Shown here: in pieces, positions 19,576 through 31,668 of the stretch | Position numbering within the stretch: position 1 is the first letter of the stretch | Layout of the letters: each line of letters starts with the position of its first letter | Source of the DNA: Steinernema hermaphroditum | Lineage: Eukaryota > Nematoda > Chromadorea > Rhabditida > Steinernematidae | Length of the DNA: 64,000 nucleotides | Assembly (NCBI GenBank): GCA_030435675.1 | Contig: CM059621.1 | Location: 2,914,001-2,978,000, forward strand | Reading direction: 5' to 3' | Translations under genes and position numbers: made by a program | The notes under the pieces: generated by a model | Database searches by the model: none | Seen by the model: only the letters and a program-made list of their open reading frames with translations | What the model was told of the DNA's origin: nothing

Positions 19576-22044
19576 AACACCACCACACAGGCCGGCATTT
19601 ACCTTTGTTATTGTCTTGATCTTCTGAATAAAACAAAACACTTGAATCCTGGACATTTGGACAGATCAAAACGGATCACATCTTGCAAAACAAACACCCT
19701 TCCTACTACCACGTCATGTCTCTACAAACAACTACATAAAAGCGCATTCAATTGTTTCCCGTTCCGGACACAGAGCGACCTTTGTCTTTTCGCGGGGGCG
19801 AAGGTCGTCTCTAATGGGAATTCGCAGACATGATGCAATGAAAGGCGAAGGTGTTCGTTTCCTGCGGCGATTCCCTAAAACAAGTCGCCCTAATTCGCCT
19901 GAGTACCGATTGGATCTGAGTTCCTAATGCTTGATCCGTACTTTGAACCCTACACATATATGACTACACGAAGGATGTACTTTTGAGTACACGAACTAAA
20001 TTGATCCTTTTTGTATTTACTTCAGGGAATACTCTTTCACTTAGGCCAGTTGCGAGAATCGTAAAAGTCAGAGTGTTGGTTTTTTAGCGGGACCTCTCCC
20101 AGAATGTATGTAATGAATCACGTCAGGTAAGTAAAGTGTTTTACCCATCCACATTCATCAATAGCAACCGAGTGTATGCCGGAAACGAGGAGTTAATACA
20201 AAGGTATTTTAACGACACAGACTGTCATTAGTGATCTATGATTTATAGATCACTGATCTGATTGATACCATGGCTGCGTACAGCAGAGTAGATACAGAGG
20301 AAACAAAGAACTTCAGTCGAATCTTTCTTTAGAAAATTCCTCCACTGATGCAAGGCAGCGCACACGCTTCGTTTGGTATTTTTGTGTCCCTGAACCATAG
20401 CCTGAGCTTATTGCAGTCATGTGTTAACTGATGTCTACTTTGTGCATCGAAACTTGGGTTTAATAGTTTACATAGAGACGTCTAAATGGAACAAACCTTT
20501 CGTTGACATCACACAGCTCTACTTAAACTAATTTTACGAGCATAATATAATGAATAATAATTACCAAATGGCCTCCGTTTTTTTACAAATGAACATCTGT
20601 GTGATGCGAAGTTACACGAACTAGTTTCAATGCAAACTACACTGTGCTACACATCCTTGTACGGACCGCCTATCTGAGTCACTTCTTAAACGGTCATTCA
20701 ACCGCTGATTCCGCCTTTTTGTCAGTCAGCCACTCAAGTTTCATTTCATTGAGCGAGTCATTTTGGAGTGGACTTTGTACTCCACTTGACAGTGTTCAGT
20801 ACGTTGTACGCAGAACGTTTCTTTCAACAAGGTAGTTCTATTATTGTGCAAGAATTTCTGGAACATCTGCTTCAATTTAAGTGAATATTTCATTTTCTTC
20901 GAATTTTTTAGATTGATTCAAAATGTGGTGTAGAACTCGTAGAATAGTGTGAAACAAAGATCAAACAAGCACATGTTCTTCCACTAAAAATATCACTGCG
21001 TATGAGAAACGACGTCATGACTATTTTTTGGTCGTCAAGTCGAAGTTCCCTTCGAAACGCATGTCATGGATCCTTTCTTTTCAACTTTCATAAAAAATTT
21101 ACATCGGCTGTTGATGGCAGGTTTGTCATAGTGTGCCCTTAATCTCCATACCGTGCTGTTTTGGAGGACTATTTTCCGGAATTTATTTCGAATTCCAAAT
21201 TGTATTTTTAGAATATTTGCTGGGAATGCGTGTCATGTGCTTCTTGCTATCGGTTGTGTGTTTACAACATGATGGAGCGATCTATTTTTAGTGCAATAGT
21301 GTAATAGTGTGCTTTCATAGGACGACCATTTTGTGGTGTGGAAATGGTAAGAGCAGATGGGTGTGGATGCGATATGTGCTGTATGTCCTTGACTAGCGAT
21401 ATTTGTAGATCAGATAAGGCAATTACACTTCTTCTTTGAGGTTACCTCTACTGTTGATCTGTAAGAACTACAGACCTGATGGATACACTGACCTCTGCGG
21501 ATATTAGACATAAATGGAGATGTTTTAAAACCGAGTGCATGTGTTTGAAAACTCTGCCTAAGGTGCGCATAAAAATGGCCATGCGGCTCATATGTAGTCA
21601 TACACCTGGTTGCACGGGTCGGATTCCATATGTAAATGGCTACCTCATGGAAGGAAACGTCAAATATTTTAGCATATAGTACATGGTTGTTTTGGCAATT
21701 TCCTATGATTTGTCCTGTTCATCTTAGCAGAGCACGTACACATCGAACACTGTCTGATCCAGGTTAGCATTCATCGTAATGTTGAAGGCGTTTAAATTCA
21801 GTGCCCATTTTGCTCTGCTTTTTTAAAAAGTTCTTTGTTTTGGGAATTGCGCCTTCGGTGGTCCTCAGAGCGTCGGCGACCTTCAGGGTGACATCTCACG
21901 CAGCCGGATTTCTGGCGTCGGACATCTTGTTTGTCAGAGGTGTTTTGGAGAAGTAGGAGCTTACAAAACTTAGGATTTCCTGGCCCCCTCCGATCTCTGC
22001 CAAGTGCTGAACAGACCTGACTTGCGAGATTAGACCAGTTCGCT
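19576..22044. other. Gene-poor stretch
   Basis: AT-rich sequence with no recognisable exon. It contains a perfect 10-bp-stem palindrome (20230-20239 and 20245-20254, loop GATTT) and the repeat fragment at 21850-21935. Confidence 0.45.
21850..21935 (+). repeat. Fragment of the dispersed repeat
   Basis: CCTTCGGTGGTCCTCAGAGC through GGCGTCGGACATCTTGTT matches the middle of the copies at 7.0 and 18.5 kb. Confidence 0.75.
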
Positions 22045-23141
22045 TATACACTGGAGCGCAAAGCTATAGGGTCACCCCGGTGTGTTTCTGGCTCTGTCAC
22101 TTTCCGCAGCTTCCCGGAGAAACCGGCATGCGCATGTGGTAGACCGTCCACGGACTTCTATTCAGATGTTTATCAACTGTGCCGCGCGGAACGAAACTCC
22201 CGGGAGAGGAAAAGGCGGCAATTTCAGCGGTTTACAAGACCGCCAAATCGGTACGCTTCCACAGCTGAAGTTTCCTCCGCAGAATGGACGTTCTTCTCGT
22301 TCCAAACACTCCGAAATGTATTCTTCCGTCCAGAAAGCGCTGTATCATCTGTTCGGATCCGAAACAAATACCTGAAAATGAAAAAATCAAGATCATTCAT
22401 CAGTTCATATTTGCATACCTGTGTCCAGACTCGACTCAGATTGTTTCTGGCGTAGTCCAAACGATTCATCTTCTGGGCGGCGGTCAAACACGGCGCATTC
22501 GATCATCCACTGTTCCAGCGTGCATTCCACACCTGATTCATTGCACTTCGACAGCAATTCAACTGCAAATTCTGCAGAATTCTCCACGAACCTCTTATAA
22601 TCTATCGTAGACATGGAACCAATGCGCGCTATCAAGTGCTTCTCGCGCGCAGCTACGACCGTTGAGCGCGACTTCCCTATTACAGAGCCCTACACGTTCA
22701 CTAGAAACAAGAATTGGCACTCCACGTGCTGGTTTCGGTGAACTTCGGAATCGATCCGGTGAATCGAGGAAGCGGTCTTGTAGACCGCTGAAATTGCCGC
22801 CTTTTCCTCTCCCGGGAGTTTCGTTCCGCGCGGCACAGTTGATAAACATCTGAATAGAAGTCAATTAAAAGAAAACAGGCAAAAAAGCGCGAGGAAAATA
22901 GCGAAATTCACGCGAAATACGGAAGTGACCCTATAATTTTGCACCGGTAAAACGGTACACTGGAAAGTTCTACCTGCCGTAGCCCCCTAATGTGTGCATA
23001 TGTTTCCGGGGAAAGTGGCATTCCCTGCGTTTTCGTGGACGGTCTACCACATGCGCATGCCGGTTTCTCCGGGAAGCTGCGGAAACTGACAGAGCCAGAA
23101 ACACACCGGGGTGACCCTATAGCTTTGCGCTGCAGTGTATA
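22045..23141. mobile_element. TA-flanked inverted-repeat transposon carrying a spliced ORF
   Basis: Left end TA-TACACTG-G-AGCGCAAAGC, right end GCTTTGCGC-TG-CAGTGTA-TA. The left arm (22045-22243) matches, reversed, two right-hand blocks: the outer 23034-23141 and the inner 22772-22862. The right arm carries an extra 171 bp (22863-23033) that itself holds a related terminal-like motif (GTGACCCTATAATTTTGC). CACTG/CAGTG ends with TA duplication suit a Tc1/mariner-superfamily non-autonomous element. The core has no transposase and instead contains a two-exon minus-strand reading frame. Confidence 0.8.
22232..22614 (-). CDS. Unrecognised two-exon gene inside the inverted-repeat element
   Basis: Exon 1 22614-22419 starts MSTIDYKRFVENSAEFAVEL. 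A 47-bp intron (GTATGC...TTTTCAG) follows, and exon 2 is 22371-22232; 111 residues. Exon 1 is acidic with ECTLEQWMIEC. Exon 2 is basic (RTSILRRKLQLWKRT) and its stop lies within the left inverted-repeat arm. I recognise no family. A clean intron with phase kept, and few rare codons, argue that this came from a cellular gene captured between the inverted repeats. It may now be only a fragment. Neither upstream exons nor a promoter could be identified. Confidence 0.45.
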
Positions 23142-25418
23142 CAGTGTGGTTTGATCGTATGCGAGAGTTTTAGATATGACAGTTATCTACTTCCAAAGAA
23201 CGAGAATTTTTAAAGTGTCTGACTATGATCGATATAGTCGTTGTCATCTCAGCTTGAAGTCCTACATCGGTCTTCGTTCGTTACATCAAAGCACTTAGAT
23301 TCTTTGCGAAAACAGCAGCATTTCAGATCATGTGAAAGAGTTACTTGTCTACCCTGCACATACTACAGGGATTGTGCTTGGTCGTTTTTTTACGAGACGC
23401 AAAACTTATCTGCTACCACACTTATCTGCTGAACAAAGATCCGTAAACAGACCATATTGTAGTCCGTACTCTCATTAATTCGCTCCTCGAACAGCCGCGT
23501 TGTCGACATTTCCAAATTTTATTACGCCGCCAACCACCGATCCGACGAGCGAACGGGTGATCGTTCTTTGTGCGCTCTTGTGTTAGGAGTGCGCGCCCTG
23601 CCCTCCGCAACTGCTTCGATCGCTCGGTATTAGTCTCGTCGTCGCAACTGCCCGCGCCACCAGGTGGTTTACTCACTTTGCAGTCTTTGTGCTCTCCGCG
23701 AAGAGGGCCTTCTACTAAACCACCACCGGTTCACGTGAACGACAACGACAGTCGTGTTATTGTTTTCGGACGCGCCAGACGCCCGGCTGCTTTCGTCAAT
23801 CGTTCGCTGTGCACTGCTGCTACTGATATCAATCCTCATAAGTTTGCTTTCGGCAATGGGCACATCGTTCGTCGCCGTGTCGTCGTCATTGATAACACCC
23901 CCTCAGCGACGCCGCGGCGACGACGGTGAAAGCGTAACCGATGTCGGCGCGCCTCGTGTCGATGGTCGGTGCAACTCGATCTGGCAGTTCATTTCCGAAC
24001 CCATTTGACTGTTCGCGCACTGCAGAGTTTACAGTAGGCGACTTATCCGTGTTTACGCGTTCACGTGAGCGCGCACGTGGCGGATTGTTGATTCGCAGTG
24101 GAGCCTGACGCGATTAGAACCAGTGTTAATTCGAATCGAATCGCCTTCTTTGTCTCCGCGCGTGCGTTTTCATTACGGCCGATCGTTCGAAATTCTCTGG
24201 AGGGAGCGTGGCGTTATCAGCGCGCCAAAGAACCGTCATTTATGAGGAGGGGCTGTTTACCGTTTACTGTTTGTTAGCGTTGGAATCGTGTTTGCCAGCG
24301 AAAATGGATGACATTGGGAGTGGTGATGTATCGCATGCAGTGCGTTCAGTGAGAAATGGGAGCTATCTAATTTTAACACCGGTGAGAGAGGTGTATGGGA
24401 AAGCTTTTTTTGAGACGTTAGTGCGTTAAAAAGTGTGTACAATGCATGGATTCATGAGTATATGACGTAGATTCTATTGCTGAGTCCCCGGTAAGACCGT
24501 TTCAATTACTTTGCAGACCAAATTGTGGAATATGAAAGTGATTTAGATAGATTCACGAGGCTCCTTACTATATTTAGTACCCTTGGTTTATCCTGAAACG
24601 TGGCACTATTTTAACAGTTTTGTTTACCATCCACTGCACGCTATGTTTACTTAACCGTTGAGCTCTCGGAATCTGCTAGTTTCTTTCATTCTCTAGCTTT
24701 CTACAGCAGCAAAGATCTGTTCCTTTTCGATCGTTTTTTGCTGTACCGGATACAGTCACTGTAATGAATGACTTTGTGTCTGTCATCTCCATATGTTTTC
24801 CACGTCATTTCACCTCCGTGTTTTCGGTTTTTCTGTTTTGTGTGCGACGTGGAACGTGACTCTTCACGTGAACCGTTTTATGATATTTTTATGGCCGTGC
24901 ATCTATTCTGAATTCGGTGGAAAACAAACCAGGATCCAATGCAATCCCAAATCACTGAAGTACTTCGATCGGATTCAGCATTGTTATCATCTTTTTGTTC
25001 TGCCACAACACTAAACAAGTGCTGTGGACATAAAACATAGAAGTGCACATTTTGAGCTGCATTAAATAGTGAAAACATTGATGTACTGTAACAGAAAGGA
25101 CAGTAGTTGTTGTCGGTTCTCTAATTCGATCATTGAATCTGTCTTATTTATTAGGTGCAATTCGCAATTGGAGAATCATTTGTTGACAAAGCTTGCTCAT
25201 CTTTAGCACCTGTCAATAACGATGGGGATTCTAATTAGTTCGGCGTCTTTATCGAATTGTTTTCAATTGCACAAACCTCGTGTTCTATCTGTTGCTTGTA
25301 ATAGCGGATCTTTAAGAGGACTCCGTGTTTTGTGGATTTGACTAATTCCTTTTTAAAAGGATTCTGTCTTTTTATGGACTTGACTGACTCGATCTATAAT
25401 CATTTATGTGATATGAGT

Positions 25419-25641
25419 GGATGTTCTAAAGGAGGAGTCAAGGCTGCCTTAGTCATGATTCGTTCGGACTTTCAATGTTTCGGGAGCGTCGATACATAAA
25501 TCACCGTTATCATGAGTAATTCATTAAACAATGAGGCAAATGCGTACGTGATTTCCCAGATCTAGTCACGAAAGCACTCACTAAAACACCGAAAGTCAGA
25601 AGCATGACTCAGTTACCCTCGGCTCCTCCTTTAGAACATCC
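25419..25641. repeat. Imperfect long hairpin
   Basis: GGATGTTCTAAAGGAGGAG (25419-25437) is exactly complementary to 25623-25641. Pairing continues more loosely inward (TCATGA/TCATGA region). No target duplication is obvious. Confidence 0.6.
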
Positions 25642-28439
25642 ATCCGATGATGAAACCTCAAAGAACTTGCGAACCGTTGAGAGGACGAAGGTCACCTGTC
25701 GGTGTGCAATTACAATGTCTTTAAGCACTCTGTTCATTGGTGCCATTCACTACACCACTGTCTTCTCAAATCAATAGCCACTATAATTAGATTAAGATTT
25801 GTTTACGGCCGAGTTTTCCCGATCAAGGTCACCCGCATCAATCGGCATAGACGGGCATGTGCGGTCGATTTGGTTCCATCGGAAAGTTCTCTTATGCACG
25901 CACGTTGAATTGATGACTGTCAATGACGATAGGTTTCTTTTTGTTCTCGGTTGATTGCCTTCACTCCCGAAATGACTATAATGACAGTGCTTATGTTAAG
26001 AAAGCGCTTATGTGCTTTGAGATCAGTGATCACCCAAGGGGATGGATCATATGACTGCAGAGATCGTGCCTGACGCTAGGCATTACACGGGATTTTTTTG
26101 GGCGGAATGGATTCGTTGAAAGGTGTAATGATTGTTGGAGATGATTTGTGTAGGTGATTGATATTTTATGACGTTCTGCTGAGCAGTAGGTGTCAGAAAC
26201 ATTTGTGCGGAAGCATTTTTATAGAATGAGTACTCAATGTAGATAGAACATCATAAGACAAATTCGATTGGCTGATGATTTATTTATTTATTAAGCTTCT
26301 ATTCAATGCAAGGGAGCAATCAGAACAAAACTGAAATCTCTAAAAAGAAAACACTGAAGTTTAACCTATTTAGACTAGCTAGGAGCTATTGGATGTTGTT
26401 ATACTGTTGAGGACCTCCAAGAAAAAAAGATGTTCTTCGGTGTTTACGTTGACAATTTGAAAGGCTACGTGAAAACACATCCGGATAACGTAAACAAACA
26501 GTGTTTACCCATTTTGCGGCAATGGATTATGGCCCGGAATCAGAGATCTCGAATTGATTTTACAATCGGAAACGGCTTTGGCTCCGAGCCAAACCCTATC
26601 CTGCTCCCGGCCCCTCCAATACATAGTGGGGTCAATTCTGACCGTTCGTGAGGACCGGTACGAAGAGAGTAGAAGCAAGATTTAAAACTGTGTTGTTGTT
26701 TGTGAGTTTAATGTATGGGCGAAAATCAGCAACGTCTTTGAGGACCTGTTTTTTGCCTGTTTACAACACTACGTTCTTATTACATCAAGCAGAGAAAAAG
26801 TGGGAGGTGAAGAACAGAAAACTATCAATAATTAGTTAAGTGTTGCGTGGGTTTTTTTCCCATCATACTGTTCTGAATAGATCTCTGATTTGGCAGTGTT
26901 TACCGAATTGTAGCCGTCTTTCACGACTCAGGTGACATTCTGCTTTTGTGCCGTAAGCTTTACTGTCAAACAAGAGGCCCTTTAAGACAATAAGTTCAGC
27001 TTTCCGCCTTAACGATTGGACGCTGGATAGGCTGCGAAATGTCGTACCCTTCTCGATATTAGCGATCTAACTGCCGAAGTGTTATTCATTGGCTGACTGC
27101 TGTGTTATCGCTAAACAAGTTTGTTCTTCTGTTATTCGTTGTCCTCTTAAAAGTAGCCTAAAGTTCTTCATGTTCCAAGGTTCAAACCAAAATATTTTCG
27201 CTAGATCTTTTGGTCCCTCCGAACGCAGAGCCATAAATAAAGAGATAGTGAAGAATGGTGGCGCGACCACTTCAAGACACGCCATAACCATGTGATTAGC
27301 CTGCAGAGTTCACTTCTTTCCGAACGCTTCTTCCGTCATCGACTGTAAACTGCACGGCCATGTTGCATTGGCGTGCGCGCCGCGTGGTACTGCCTCCGGG
27401 ATTCCCTCGCTTATCACACACATACAACGCGCTGACAAAGCCGATCGCCGTTGTGTCAGCCCACTGCATTGAGCGACCGCTGCGAATCGATCGCCTCGGC
27501 AAATCTTATCAGCAGCCGCACTTTCCCTCCTCCGTGCGGCGATCTTTCACGATCTCACCTGAAGTGAGCGTGTGTATGTGTGGTGACGATGGCGTGCACG
27601 CCTAACCGCTCACAACAATCCGTTCCCACCGCTTCCCGCGTTGCATAAACCACGCGCCCCCCGAATTGCAGCTGTGCTGCTGGCTGCCTCGGACTCATCG
27701 GACCTTTTTGTGGCGGCTTCCCCGCTGGTGGGTGTAAGTGCACCCGTACGTGTTCAATGATCATCTAATATATCCATTTTGCCTTAAGGGTTTCGCGGTC
27801 ATTTTTGTTTGTTCATTGCTGTGTGATTATTTGCCCTTTGTCTGCCTCTTTGTCATATAGAGTCATCGGTCTTGATGAGTTTTTCTGCTATATTCTTATC
27901 TGCCCGAACATGTGATTTGAATCATGCGGTTACGCTTCGATTTTCCGCGTTCTACTAAAACAAACACTCCAAATCCTTACGCATGTCGAACAGTGATAAA
28001 TGACATACAGAGTTATGTTAAACAAACAGTTAGACTTTGACTTTATGTCGCCTAGCATGACAGCGAATAACAGTATGTCATGAATGAGAGTCTTAAATAG
28101 AAAATCACGCGAAATATGCCACTCAAAGGGCGCTGAAGAACTATCCTTGTTTTGCCGCTTCAAGGTTGCGCAAAGTTCTAATATATTCCCTTGTTCAGAC
28201 TACTTACTTATATGATCTCTGATATAATTTTGAGTTCTTTCATAACAGCATACTTTGTACGTAAAACAGGTTATGCTGACTATACCTAGTAAGTTTTACT
28301 CAGTCTTAACAGATATAAATGTGGCCAATATACTCCTTTGTTTGACACGCTTGTTTCTTGAATCGCCTCAACTATTAGCAGAGCTGATTAACTGCTCTGG
28401 AAGTGAGTAAAGGTAGGTCTTTTCTATGGAATATCAACT

Positions 28440-28905
28440 TGAAGCTCCAACTCAACTAGGATTGGTTCAACTCGACGTTTCTTTTCCGGTAGTTCAATTC
28501 CCGATACCATTTTACCACATGCCCTTTGTCTCTGATCGCTTGTATTCGCAGTCGTTATCCTTATTAAAAGTCGTTATCAGATGCACATCAAGTTGAAGCT
28601 GCTGAATTCCGGCCTCCGATTGGCCACGGAGGAAGTGGACCGGTCCGGAGTCGTTTTCACTTTTTATTTTATATATTTTTATTTAATATCAATATGTCGC
28701 TTCAACTCGACTCGGGTTGGCCCGGCTCGGAGTTCAATTCCCGATACCATTTTGCTACCTGTTCTTTGTCCCTGATCGGCTGTACTGTGTTCGCACATTT
28801 CCTCATGAAGAAAAGGAGTGGATGTTGTTATCCATACAAGATGCGGATGCTTGATTCCTGCATCTGATCGGCCACGGAGCAAGTGGGCCAGGCTGGAGAC
28901 GGCTC
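28440..28905 (+). repeat. Two tandem diverged copies of a roughly 250-bp unit
   Basis: AGTTCAATTCCCGATACCAT with the following CTTTGTCTCTGATCG occurs near 28492 and 28731. The block GGCCACGGAGGAAGTGG near 28622 recurs as GGCCACGGAGCAAGTGG near 28871. Confidence 0.7.
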
Positions 28906-30663
28906 GTAGCTTGAATTCCGTTCAGAACCGAGTTAGATAGTCTGAGATAAATCTACGATTTATGGTTTACCGTTGGTGAATATTAAATCGAAATAGCCCT
29001 GACTTTTTATTTAATGCTGAAATGCTATTTATTAGACATATACTACATCTTGATAGAGAACCTTGTTTGAAAAATAAAGGTAGTACATATTAGCGGTGAG
29101 CCACTTTTCTGATCTCTGAGCATACGCTTTGTCTTGTTACCTTTCACATTTCCCGCTACACTTCTTCTGATAATTATGACTGCAGTCGACCATTTGCAGC
29201 AGTATCCGGTAACAGTTAACATTTCAATGACAACCCGCTTATCTTTTTCTACGCTAAAATGTGCACCCTGCCGATAAGCCGCGTTTAGACGTTGCGGAGA
29301 CAGTTCCTGGTCTGATGGAAAGAGAATCGCTGTTGATAGAAGGTAGACCAACGCTGAGGACGACAACACAATACAATTTTCTGGCCATAATTTGTGAACA
29401 ATCTTCTCTACGATATATCTCGTTTCTTAGTACCTTTACAGTACCTTTCTGAGCACCTTACCAGTACCTTCACTTGATCGTACTGTCGTGGCAAAGCGTT
29501 AGGTTTCGCTGATAATTACGTTCTGAGCATCACTGTTAGGTATATTATACATGGTTGTATCCTTTGGAATGTTATTTTTGGCCATGCATCACATGGAAAC
29601 CTTCCGCTTGTGCATCAAACTTCTATGACAGTAACCGGTATGGCTACTGAATTTCGACGACAAGCGCTTATCACGTTCCGTCCACTTAATCCAGCACCAC
29701 GCGATAAGAACTCGAAAAACTGCGCCATTGCAAATTGTCGTCATGCACGCTGCCGTCGGCACGTCTCTGTTTGACTGATTCCGGCGCCGCGAGGCAGCGA
29801 ATCTTGTTTATCACTTCGCTATCTCCGGTAGTGCTGATGTGCGTCGAAAACAGTTGCCCGTCTTGCAACACATTTTTCAAAGCATCCATTTTACGACTGA
29901 TCATAAAAAGCCCATTAGCGTTACGGCAGGTAGCCACTGATTTCCCGTAATGTCAGCATTCCGCTGAATGGGGTAAGGCAACTGGATTCAGCATAGCGAG
30001 GGCCACAGGGTTGAACTTCATATTCAGGAACCGCTACTCGTTTTGTGGTCCAAAAACGACGAAATTTTAGATGTTTTCCGGGAGCGTTGCAGGTTGGCCA
30101 CCTGTTGTTTTCATTACGTCATACATTGTCTTTCTGAAACCTTTATGAGGATGACTGATGGTGTTTTTGTGAGAGCCGGAAAGTTACAGCGTCATCTGTT
30201 TTCATGAGTTGCATTAATCTTTTGTCTTTGCTTCTCACAGGCAAAAACAAGGATCTACTGCGTTAGCTTGGCATCTACATGCTAATTTCATAGTGGATGA
30301 ATTCAGAAATATATGTCTTGTGGCCGATTCGATTATGACCAAGTTGCACCTGACTGGGTAGTTATGCAAGTTCTTTTGAAGGCACACATCCGATGAATAA
30401 TGCATGTTTGTAGACAATGGTTGCAGTTACCCAAATTCGCATTTCTGTGGGGTGATTTGAAAGGTATTATGTCATAAAAACAACTCACTGAAAGTAAGTA
30501 TCTTCTGGCAGGTAACATCTACGATTTAGGATACTTTTTTTCAAGTCCTTAAGGTGTTTTTATAACGAGTAAAGCCTTCTTAGTCTTACACGGAAACTTG
30601 CGCGAATATCGGCCCGAAAATAGGCGTACATCGGTTAACATTATTGTCCTTAATTATTGTCCA

Positions 30664-30745
30664 TTAAGAACGACCGCTCACTCAACTCATTAAGCGACCT
30701 TCAGAGAAGGTGATCCGACCGATCGCTATCGATCTAAATGAAAGA
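30664..30745 (+). repeat. Tail fragment of the dispersed short repeat
   Basis: ACGACCGCTCACTCAACTCAT...GATCCGACCGATCGCT...AAATGAAAG matches the 3' tail of the copies at 43 and 44 kb. Related short fragments lie at 33195-33235 and 40735-40795. Confidence 0.65.
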
Positions 30746-31668
30746 CCAATATTGAATCCAGTGACCTTAATTGGCTCGTTAATGCGGCCGCTACATGTGT
30801 AGGCCTAGCGTGCAGCTTATAACGTGCAGCTGGATTTTATGAATTCGGTTGATTACACCCCCATAATCACAAATCATATGACCGCTAAACTCCAGCGAGC
30901 ATAATCATATTCAGCGTAGATGCAAATGATGCGAGATTCAGGATCGCATTTCGTGCGTAGGTTCACCGAAAAAGAAACCGGGTATTGCCCTGCTTCCGCT
31001 CCTTTATTTGCACGCTCCACGCGCATTGGAAAAACGATCATAAGACATAACGATGAGGAAAACGTGCATTAATGAGGCCTGTGCAACCCTATATAGATTC
31101 TCCCTTGACTACGTGTGGTCCGCTCTATGTTATGATATCCAAATATTTGTCGTTCACTTACATATCTTATCTCGCAAAAACATGTCTACGGTAGCTGATA
31201 GGCGACGCGGGTTTACCTAAAAACGAGAAACTTGCAAAAGATGCGCCCTTCGCCGCGCACTCGTCACATCGTTTCGGTGAAGAAGACGTTTTTTTTTGTT
31301 GCAATAGCCGCTGCAAAGCCACCCGAAAGGGGCTCGGGCAGCAGCAGCACGAGCACGCTGTTTGTTTGCGAAAGCCGCGCTGCCGCGATGATGATGTTCA
31401 CGTGAACGACCGTTGCGGCTTCCACTCCGCGGCGACGACGACGGCGATGACAACGATGGCGTGTCGCGGTCGTCGTTGGAGGCCGCGCTCGTGCCCGTGT
31501 GGCGGAGAAGAAGAAGAAGAGCGCAGCGAGTAGTTGCAGTTTGTTTCAGTGCAGATCGTGTTTTTTCGCTCTCTTCACCGAACGCTGCTGATGTGTATCG
31601 ATTGATTTGGGCAAGGCGCCAGAAGTGAAGTAGAAGACGAAAAACGGTGGGAAGAAGAGGAGGCTGCC

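Larger units (their letters stand above)
23142..31668. other. Long gene-poor region upstream of the nuclear receptor gene
   Basis: No exon set was convincing. It contains GC-richer islands near 23500-24200, 27300-27760 and 31210-31668, each with long frames that look like composition effects. Palindromic E-box sites GTTCACGTGAAC occur at about 23731 and 31397, with related CACGTG near 24064 and 24866. The islands could be promoters or untranslated first exons of the nuclear receptor gene; that is inference. Confidence 0.4.

Noticed and set aside
23570..23929. 119-codon Arg/Pro-rich frame
   Set aside because: Lies in a GC-rich island where long frames arise on both strands; no domain and no paired exon.
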